Assembly: GCA_020832105.1 (NCBI GenBank)
Contig: JAFIFH010000020.1
Span: forward strand, 1 to 62,435
Source: Idiomarina sp.
GTDB lineage: Bacteria; Pseudomonadota; Gammaproteobacteria; Enterobacterales; Alteromonadaceae
Reading direction: 5' to 3'
DNA: 62,435 bases
In this document: in pieces, positions 55,363 to 62,435 of the stretch
Numbering within the stretch: the stretch's first letter is position 1
Layout of the letters: each line of letters begins with the position of its first letter
Notes under the pieces: model-generated
Databases searched by the model: none
What the model saw: the letters and a program-made list of their open reading frames with translations, nothing else
What the model was told of the DNA's origin: nothing
Made by a program: the position numbers and the translations under genes

Positions 55363-56664
55363 TTGTTTGATAGATATGAAGGCGGCGAGCAAGCAATACT
55401 CGTCAATGTTGATTTTCCAAATGAATCCGCGCGAGAAGACGTCGAGGAGTTAGCTCTTCTTGTTTCATCGGCTGGTGTTGAAGCGCTTGAAGTTGTTTCA
55501 ACCAGTCGGCGCGCGCCAGACGCAAAGTTGTTTATCGGTACCGGTAAAGCTGAAGAAATAGCAGCACTGGTGAATGCGCACCAGGCCGACATCGTGATTT
55601 TTAATCACTCACTGTCTCCCTCCCAGGAACGTAACCTAGAGAAAGTTTTCAAATGCCGGGTGCTTGATCGCACTGGGCTGATTCTCGATATTTTTGCCCA
55701 GCGAGCGCGTACCCACGAAGGTAAACTTCAGGTCGAGCTGGCGCAGTTGCGCCATATTTCAACCCGCCTCATTCGCGGCTGGACTCACCTTGAACGGCAA
55801 AAAGGTGGTATTGGCCTGCGTGGTCCGGGTGAAACTCAGCTGGAAACTGACCGGCGTTTACTGCGGGCACGGATTAAAGCGATTCTGGCGCGCTTAGATA
55901 AAGTTTCGAAGCAGCGAGAGCAGGGCCGTCGTGCGCGTATGCGCGCAGAAATTCCTACCTTAGCCCTGGTGGGTTATACCAACGCGGGCAAGTCGACATT
56001 GTTTAATCGTATTACTGACTCCGATGTATATGCGGAGGATCAGTTATTCGCCACGCTCGACCCGACTTTGCGGAAATTAGAGCTGCAAGACGCCGGCACG
56101 GTAGTTCTTGCAGATACGGTTGGCTTTATCCGCCACTTACCGCATGACCTTGTGGCCGCATTTAAGGCTACGTTGCAGGAAACCCGTGACGCTGACCTGT
56201 TGTTACATGTGATGGATATCAGTGATGAACGGCAGGCCGATAATCAACGGCAGGTCGATGCGGTACTGACTGAGATTGGCGCAGACCAGACGCCTCAGTT
56301 GCTGGTTTGCAATAAGATTGACCGCCTTGAGCAGCAGGCACCGCGCATTGACTATGACGACGAAGGCCTACCGCAACGAGTCTGGTTGTCCGCGCAAACC
56401 GGGGAAGGCGTAGAGTTGCTTTTCCAGGCATTAAGTGAGCGCCTGGCAAAACAGATGATTACCGAGCAATTGCGACTCCCCCCACAGGAGGGTAAACTTC
56501 GCAGTCAGCTGTACGGACTTGAATGTGTGGAATCAGAAGAGATACTCGACAACGGAGATATGTTAGTATCTGTGCGAATGCCTGCAATTGACTGGCAGCG
56601 TTTATTAAAGAATTATGGACGAAAGCTGACTGAGTTCATTCAGGACCCACAGCCAGCTTCCTGA
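55363..56664 (+). CDS. hflX: ribosome-associated GTPase HflX
   Basis: HflX splits stalled or heat-damaged 70S ribosomes. N-terminal HflX domain (about 1-190, with GPGETQLETDRRLLRARI), then a GTPase domain with G1 GYTNAGKS, the G3 DTVGFIRHLPHDLV, G4 NKID and a C-terminal small domain. The start is TTG at 55363, with AGAGG eight bases upstream; no nearby ATG fits. 433 aa. Cotranscribed after hfq (24-bp gap) and before hflK. Confidence 0.97.
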   Translation: MFDRYEGGEQAILVNVDFPNESAREDVEELALLVSSAGVEALEVVSTSRRAPDAKLFIGTGKAEEIAALVNAHQADIVIFNHSLSPSQERNLEKVFKCRVLDRTGLILDIFAQRARTHEGKLQVELAQLRHISTRLIRGWTHLERQKGGIGLRGPGETQLETDRRLLRARIKAILARLDKVSKQREQGRRARMRAEIPTLALVGYTNAGKSTLFNRITDSDVYAEDQLFATLDPTLRKLELQDAGTVVLADTVGFIRHLPHDLVAAFKATLQETRDADLLLHVMDISDERQADNQRQVDAVLTEIGADQTPQLLVCNKIDRLEQQAPRIDYDDEGLPQRVWLSAQTGEGVELLFQALSERLAKQMITEQLRLPPQEGKLRSQLYGLECVESEEILDNGDMLVSVRMPAIDWQRLLKNYGRKLTEFIQDPQPAS

Positions 56665-56708
56665 GAGTAATCATCTGAACAGTTTCTTTTTTTGTACTGG
56701 AGTAATCA

Positions 56709-57878
56709 ATGGCCTGGAATCAACCGGGGAATGGCGGCGATAAAAACCGCGACCCATGGAAAAACCAGGGCGGTAAAGATCAGGGGCCACCTGATCTTGA
56801 TGAAGCCCTGAAAAATCTGCTCGGCAAATTAGGCATGGGCGGTAAAGGCGGTAAAGGAGGCAGCAGCCAAAGTGGCGGCGGTATTCCTTCAAAACTTATC
56901 GGTCTGGTCGTCGTGCTTGCACTTGTAGTCTGGTTTATTGCTGGATTCTACACGGTTAACGAAGCCGAGCGAGGCGTGGTCTTGCGGTTCGGTTCCTACC
57001 ATACTGAGGTCACTTCAGGTCTGCATTGGCGTCCGGTATTTATTGACGAAGTCAGCAACGTCGACGTTAACAACGTTCAGTCGCAACAAACCAGCGGTTT
57101 TATGCTGACTGAAGATGAGAACGTGGTACGTGTTGAGCTAGGTGTGCAGTATCGTGTGGTGAACGCACGGGCTTACCTCTACAACGTCGAAGCCCCGGAT
57201 TCGAGTCTGGCGCAGATTACCGACAGTGCCCTGCGTTATGTTATCGGTCACAACACCATGGACAACGTATTAACGGTTGGTCGTGAACAGGTTCGTCAAC
57301 AAACCTGGGAAATCATCGATCGCCTGGTTGAGCGTTATGACCTTGGTTTAAGTGTAATTGACGTCAACTTCCTGCCAGCGCGCCCACCTGAAGAGGTGCG
57401 TGACGCATTTGATGATGCCATCGCCGCACAGGAAGATGAAGAACGCTTTATCCGTGAAGCTGATGCCTACGCCCGTGAACGTGAGCCACAAGCTCGCGGT
57501 ACGGTACGCCGCATGCAGCAGGAAGCTCAGGCATATCAGGAACAGGTTATCCTAAGAGCACAGGGTGAAGTTGCACGTTTCAATGCGTTACTGCCAATGT
57601 ACCAGGCCAACCCTGAATCAACTCGTCAGCGTCTGTACCTTGAAACGCTGGAAGCTATCTACAGTAACAATGCGAAAGTCTTCGTTGACGTAGATGGTGG
57701 CAACAACATGATGTATTTACCACTGGACCAAATCATGCAGAACCGTCAGCGCTCAATTGCGCCGATCTTACCTGTAGATGGCCAACAGCCGATGTCGCGT
57801 AGTCAAGGTGGGGTGCCCTCAACGGTGCAGTCTGAAGGTGTTCGCGGCACCAGCACCAGTGGTCGAGGAGGTAATTAA
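56709..57878 (+). CDS. hflK: FtsH protease modulator HflK
   Basis: HflK and HflC form a large membrane cage around FtsH and limit its access to substrates. A Gly-rich cytoplasmic N-terminus (residues 1-60) precedes one membrane helix (about 61-80, LIGLVVVLALVVWFIAGFY) and an SPFH/band-7 domain (VNEAERGVVLRFG). Then comes a long helix (about 225-290) and a polar tail. GGAG lies eight bases upstream. hflC begins 2 bp after the stop. 389 aa. Confidence 0.96.
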   Translation: MAWNQPGNGGDKNRDPWKNQGGKDQGPPDLDEALKNLLGKLGMGGKGGKGGSSQSGGGIPSKLIGLVVVLALVVWFIAGFYTVNEAERGVVLRFGSYHTEVTSGLHWRPVFIDEVSNVDVNNVQSQQTSGFMLTEDENVVRVELGVQYRVVNARAYLYNVEAPDSSLAQITDSALRYVIGHNTMDNVLTVGREQVRQQTWEIIDRLVERYDLGLSVIDVNFLPARPPEEVRDAFDDAIAAQEDEERFIREADAYAREREPQARGTVRRMQQEAQAYQEQVILRAQGEVARFNALLPMYQANPESTRQRLYLETLEAIYSNNAKVFVDVDGGNNMMYLPLDQIMQNRQRSIAPILPVDGQQPMSRSQGGVPSTVQSEGVRGTSTSGRGGN

Positions 57879-57880
57879 AG

Positions 57881-58774
57881 ATGCGTAATTTAATCATTAT
57901 TTTGGCAATTATTGTGGCCATGCTCGGTTACTCGTCTTTGTTCACTATTCAGGAAGGTGAGCGGGGCATCGTGATCCGCTTTGGCCAGGTGGCTACCGAT
58001 GACGACGGTCGTCCGGTTGTTTACCAGCCTGGTCTGCACTTCAAAGTGCCCTTTATTGAGCGCATTGAAAAGCTGGACGCGCGAGTGAAAACACTCGATG
58101 GTCAGCCTGACCGTTTCATCACCAGCGAGCAGAAAGACTTAATCGTTGACGCCTTTGTTAAATGGCGGATATCTGATTTCGCTCAGTTCTACCTCTCAAC
58201 CGGTGGTGGTAATGAACGTCAAGCAGAAGACCTGCTCATGCGACGGATTAACTCCGGTCTGCGTAGTGAGTTCGGTACCCGGACTATCCGCGATATCGTC
58301 TCAGGTGAACGTGACGAGCTGATGGAACAGGCATTGGTGCAAGCGGGTGACGGTGCGTCTGACCTTGGTATTCAGGTGCTGGATGTGCGGGTTAAGCAAA
58401 TCAACCTGCCCACCGAAGTTAGCCAGTCTATTTATCAGCGGATGCGCGCAGAGCGTAACGCCGTTGCACGTGAACACCGTGCCGAAGGTCGTGCGCAGGC
58501 TGAGTTCATTCGCGCTGACGTGGACGCCCGAGTGACGGTCATGGTGGCGGATGCAGAACGTGAAGCCCGCCAGATCCGTGGTGAAGGTGACGCTGAAGCG
58601 GCTCGTATCTATGGTGAATCTTATAGCCAGGACGCAGAATTCTATGCCTTTATTCGTAGCATGGAGGCTTACACTGCTAGCTTTGCCGATGGCAACGATA
58701 TACTGGTGCTGAGCCCTGATAGCGAGTTCTTCCGTTACTTAAACCAGATGGCTGGGTCGGGTAACAACGACTAA
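57881..58774 (+). CDS. hflC: FtsH protease modulator HflC
   Basis: Partner of HflK in the periplasm-facing cage around FtsH. One N-terminal helix (about 3-20, LIIILAIIVAMLGYSSLF), a band-7 domain with EGERGIVIRFGQV and the DVRVKQINLPTEVSQSIYQRM RAER segment, then a helical arm rich in Ala/Glu/Arg. AGGAGG is nine bases before the ATG, within the end of hflK. A strong terminator 36 bp after the stop ends the hfq-hflX-hflK-hflC run. 297 aa. Confidence 0.97.
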   Translation: MRNLIIILAIIVAMLGYSSLFTIQEGERGIVIRFGQVATDDDGRPVVYQPGLHFKVPFIERIEKLDARVKTLDGQPDRFITSEQKDLIVDAFVKWRISDFAQFYLSTGGGNERQAEDLLMRRINSGLRSEFGTRTIRDIVSGERDELMEQALVQAGDGASDLGIQVLDVRVKQINLPTEVSQSIYQRMRAERNAVAREHRAEGRAQAEFIRADVDARVTVMVADAEREARQIRGEGDAEAARIYGESYSQDAEFYAFIRSMEAYTASFADGNDILVLSPDSEFFRYLNQMAGSGNND

Positions 58775-58809
58775 TTTGCCCCACCGCAACTGCGGTCATT
58801 GAAAGAATT

Positions 58810-58835
58810 AAAAAAGGCCGCTTGCGGCCTTTTTT
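58810..58835 (+). terminator. rho-independent terminator after hflC
   Basis: A perfect stem of 11 bp (58810-58820 with 58825-58835) has a CTTG loop, a GGCCG/CGGCC core and a T-run. The A-run on the left lets it work in both directions. Confidence 0.93.
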
Positions 58836-58940
58836 GTTGGCTGAGCCAAACCTCGTCGGCGGCGGCTTTTACCACGCCAGGATAACTCTATATACTGGCA
58901 CCTATCGATTAAGTAGAGCACAAAGCACAAGGACATACTG

Positions 58941-60089
58941 ATGCGGCATTTATATTCCAGGTTTTTGCAAGCACGCCCCGGGATCCTACACATGTCACCC
59001 CATAGTCATTACTATTGGCCGGATGTGACCCGTGACGCGCATATGGCCTATTGGGACGACTCGGCGAAGCATGCGGACAATAAATGGGATGTCATCTTTG
59101 GTGAGCGAGTACCTGCAGTGCAACGACTCATTGCCGAGCGTTTGCAGCTCAGCGAGCCGCAACAAATCGTGTTCGCCCCAAATACCCATGAGTTTGTCTA
59201 TCGCCTGTTAAGTTGTTTTGATGCCAGTAAGCCTTTACGGATCTTAACCACCGACAGTGAGTTTCATAGCTTTAATCGCCAGAGTCGACGCCTGTTAGAG
59301 CGAGGCAATGTTGATCTCAAGGTGGTACCCACAGAGCCATTTACGACTTTTGCGCAGCGCTGGCGTGATGAAGTTGCAGCCGCAACGTATGAATTAGTGT
59401 TTATCAGCCAGATTTTTTACAACTCAGGGGTCGCCGCGCCGTTACCTGAGCAATGGCTCGATGCGCTACAAAGTGACGATACTGTGGTTGTGGTCGACGG
59501 CTACCACGGGTTTGGTGCCGTGCCCACCGACTGGTCGCCATATCAGGACCGGGTGTTTTATCTGGCAGGTGGGTATAAATATGCGCAGGCCGGTGAGGGC
59601 GTATGCTTTGCGGTGGTGCCGGTTAATTGCCAGTTACGCCCTGAATACACAGGCTGGTTTGCCGACTTTGCAAGCCTTGCGCATCCGCAGACCGGCCCGG
59701 TCGGCTATGCGGATGACGGCTATCGCATGGCGGGTGCAACGATGGATTTTACCGCCCTTTACCGTCTCGAAGCGGTACTCGAGCTATGGCAGACGGAAGG
59801 ATTAACGGACGTGCGGGTGAATGCGTATATTCGCGATTTACAGGCTGCATTTCTTACTCACATTGACAGCCTTGAGCATCAGTACCTCAACCGTGAGACT
59901 TTACTACAGCATGATCTGACAGCCCACGGTCATTTTTTCACCTTTAAATTACCCAGCGCTGAGATCGTAAAAACCTTGGCCGAAACGCTAAAACAGCAGG
60001 GTGTGGCCACCGATTATCGTTATGATCGGCTGCGTTTTGGCTTTGCCCTATACCAAAGAACCAAAGACTTTCAGCAAATACGCGGCTAA
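58941..60089 (+). CDS. PLP-dependent class V aminotransferase, kynureninase-like
   Basis: A fold-type I PLP enzyme of the class V group. The Schiff-base Lys is K213 in AGGYKYAQAGEG and the PLP-ring Asp lies in VVVDGYHGFGAVP. FAPNTHEFVYRLLSC and ISQIFYNSGVA match kynureninase-like relatives, but the short 382-aa length and lack of kynurenine-pathway neighbours leave the reaction open (desulfurase, lyase or transaminase). AAGGA is eight bases before the ATG. Its place between hflC and purA, where E. coli has yjeT, is unusual. It is preceded by a terminator, so it has its own promoter. Confidence 0.85.
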   Translation: MRHLYSRFLQARPGILHMSPHSHYYWPDVTRDAHMAYWDDSAKHADNKWDVIFGERVPAVQRLIAERLQLSEPQQIVFAPNTHEFVYRLLSCFDASKPLRILTTDSEFHSFNRQSRRLLERGNVDLKVVPTEPFTTFAQRWRDEVAAATYELVFISQIFYNSGVAAPLPEQWLDALQSDDTVVVVDGYHGFGAVPTDWSPYQDRVFYLAGGYKYAQAGEGVCFAVVPVNCQLRPEYTGWFADFASLAHPQTGPVGYADDGYRMAGATMDFTALYRLEAVLELWQTEGLTDVRVNAYIRDLQAAFLTHIDSLEHQYLNRETLLQHDLTAHGHFFTFKLPSAEIVKTLAETLKQQGVATDYRYDRLRFGFALYQRTKDFQQIRG

Positions 60090-60153
60090 GGGGCCTGGAA
60101 GTGGAAAAATGTGGGTGAATTCTATACGCCGCTTTGGTAGAATCGCGACTTAA

Positions 60154-61473
<1,320 letters not shown>

Positions 61474-61478
61474 CGATC

Positions 61479-61541
61479 TTGTAGGGCATGCTTTGTATGC
61501 CACCAGGCGATGTATGCCGACAGGCAGAGCCTGCCCTACAA
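61479..61541. repeat. palindromic (REP/MITE-like) element downstream of purA
   Basis: A 10-bp terminal inverted repeat, TTGTAGGGCA (61479-61488) and TGCCCTACAA (61532-61541), encloses two smaller hairpins: GGCAT/ATGCC (61485-61501) and GGCAG/CTGCC (61523-61535). The cloverleaf-like shape and GTAGGGCA ends look like a dispersed extragenic repeat. It could also help end or stabilise the purA transcript. No second copy is evident in this window. Confidence 0.6.
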
Positions 61542-61624
61542 ATGAAATAACGTTTAAAAACCGAGCTTATTACGCAAAAAATAAGCAATCGACCTTAAAA
61601 AGTAAAAAAAAATGCGATTAGCTG

Positions 61625-61653
61625 TTGCAAGAACAAAACCCTTGCCATAGAAT
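61625..61653 (+). promoter_or_regulatory. promoter of the tRNA-tuf operon
   Basis: TTGCAA (61625-61630), a 17-bp spacer and TAGAAT (61648-61653) are followed by a C/G-rich discriminator (TCGCACC) like that of stringently controlled stable-RNA promoters. The first tRNA starts 21 bp after the -10. Confidence 0.75.
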
Positions 61654-61674
61654 TCGCACCACCTAAACGGTGAA

Positions 61675-61750
<76 letters not shown>

Positions 61751-61767
61751 TTTAGAAAAAGTTTTGT

Positions 61768-61852
61768 GGAGGGGTTCCCGAGCGGCCAAAGGGATCAGAC
61801 TGTAAATCTGACGGCTCAGCCTTCGCAGGTTCGAATCCTGCCCCCTCCACCA
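61768..61852 (+). tRNA. tyrU: tRNA-Tyr (anticodon GTA)
   Basis: An 85-nt class II tRNA with long variable arm (ACGGCTCAGCCTTC), acceptor GGAGGGG/CCCCTCC, anticodon loop ACTGTAAAT giving GTA, T arm GCAGGTTCGAATCCTGC and encoded CCA. A QueG (queuosine) substrate. Confidence 0.97.
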
Positions 61853-61889
61853 TTTTTTCTGCAGACCCCAGGTAGCCGAAGCAAGATTT

Positions 61890-61964
<75 letters not shown>

Positions 61965-61979
61965 GAGATAAATTTCCGT

Positions 61980-62055
61980 GCTGATATAGCTCAGTTGGTA
62001 GAGCGCACCCTTGGTAAGGGTGAGGTCGGCGGTTCAAATCCGCCTATCAGCACCA
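61980..62055 (+). tRNA. thrT: tRNA-Thr (anticodon GGT)
   Basis: A 76-nt tRNA with acceptor GCTGATA/TATCAGC, anticodon stem CACCC/GGGTG and loop TTGGTAA giving GGT, T arm GGCGGTTCAAATCCGCC and encoded CCA. Last tRNA before tuf, 114 bp upstream of it. Confidence 0.97.
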
Positions 62056-62169
62056 TTTATTCTTCTTCTTAGTTTCATCTCCCTGCTTTCTGCAAAAAAA
62101 AAACTTAATCATATTTTAAACCTAAGCACTGGTGAGTATCGTCACCGAGCGTATTTAAGAGAGGCTGTC

Positions 62170-62435
62170 ATGGCTAAAGCAAAATTTGAACGTAGTAAAC
62201 CGCACGTAAACGTCGGTACTATCGGTCACGTTGACCATGGTAAAACCACGCTGACGGCGGCGATCACCACTGTATTAGCAAAAACTTACGGCGGAGCTGC
62301 TAAAGACTTCGCATCAATCGATAACGCTCCAGAAGAGCGCGAGCGTGGTATCACTATCTCAACCTCACACGTTGAGTATGACACTCCGATCCGTCACTAT
62401 GCGCACGTCGATTGCCCAGGTCACGCTGACTACGT
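62170..62435 (+). CDS. tuf: elongation factor Tu, N-terminal part (3' end outside window)
   Basis: EF-Tu brings aminoacyl-tRNA to the ribosome. The first 88 codons are visible: [20 protein letters not shown], the G1 loop GHVDHGKTT, switch I RGITI and the start of the G3 DCPGHADY. The gene runs off the right edge. AGAGG is about eight bases upstream. Cotranscription with the four tRNAs is expected by analogy with E. coli tufB. No further promoter is obvious in the 114-bp gap. Confidence 0.98.
   Translation, partial: MAKAKFERSKPHVNVGTIGHVDHGKTTLTAAITTVLAKTYGGAAKDFASIDNAPEERERGITISTSHVEYDTPIRHYAHVDCPGHADY

Noticed and set aside
56838..56880. Gly/Lys tandem repeat GGKGGKGGSS in hflK as a possible repeat element
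   Set aside because: It is part of the usual Gly-rich cytoplasmic N-terminus of HflK.

Overview
The window is a chromosomal stretch of a marine gammaproteobacterium. Gene content and order (lexA-sulA, plsB, ubiCA, kbl-tdh, glpEG, trhP with a YfhL-type ferredoxin, fabR next to a desaturase, ompR-envZ, sthA, yrfG/nudE-cysQ, the yheSTUV block, queG-nnr-tsaE-amiB-mutL-miaA-hfq-hflXKC, purA, then the Thr-Tyr-Gly-Thr tRNA cluster with tuf) fit Alteromonadales, probably Idiomarinaceae (Idiomarina or Pseudidiomarina). That assignment rests on remembered protein similarity and gene order, not on a search. I see no insertion sequence, prophage, integron or CRISPR array; this is ordinary core genome with small accessory pockets.

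Layout. 1-1402: start of a cytochrome c oxidase operon (coxB then coxA, reading left). 1744-2906: SOS pair lexA-sulA under two abutting LexA boxes. 3076-7011: membrane lipid and quinone genes (plsB; ubiC-ubiA). 7158-11160: an orphan FliL-like protein and the kbl-tdh-glpE-glpG run. 11321-15867: coaD, pckA and an exporter-type ABC pair. 16007-18639: a Fur-type box heading a small periplasmic protein, an isochorismatase-fold hydrolase and glutaryl-CoA dehydrogenase. 18681-22552: trhP-ferredoxin, an ArsR regulator, a cysteine-rich DGC-domain protein behind an FNR/CRP-type palindrome, and hemN. 22701-27455: an S9 peptidase, a two-domain lipoprotein, and fabR divergent from a fatty acid desaturase. 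27680-36456: two unassigned genes (one with a flagellar-rod-like tail), an AEC carrier, tex, several small orphan proteins, greB and ompR-envZ. 36483-48573: sthA, nucleotide-clearing enzymes (yrfG, nudE, cysQ), the yhe block with a large M16 lipoprotein protease, and queG. 48747-61473: the conserved tsaE-to-purA superoperon, with a kynureninase-like PLP enzyme between hflC and purA. 61625-62435: tRNA cluster and the start of tuf.

How the genes work together. Fatty acid desaturation and its repressor (fabR/desaturase) and the first step of phospholipid synthesis (plsB) represent membrane composition. ubiCA and cox serve aerobic respiration, while hemN supplies heme without oxygen. Nucleotide and cofactor housekeeping is dense (coaD, nudE, cysQ, nnr, sthA, yrfG). 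tRNA modification recurs: trhP (ho5U34), queG (queuosine), tsaE (t6A) and miaA (i6A), all for wobble or anticodon-loop positions.

I did not find an obvious undescribed defence or mobile system. The least explained items are: the 27680-28660 gene pair; the trhP/ferredoxin/ArsR/DGC neighbourhood; the Fur-headed operon at 16007-18639; the PLP enzyme ahead of purA; a palindromic repeat after purA; and an out-of-frame membrane-peptide remnant at about 1416-1635. Most genes are tightly packed, with many 1-8 bp start/stop overlaps, so most regulatory signal is confined to a few divergent intergenic regions.
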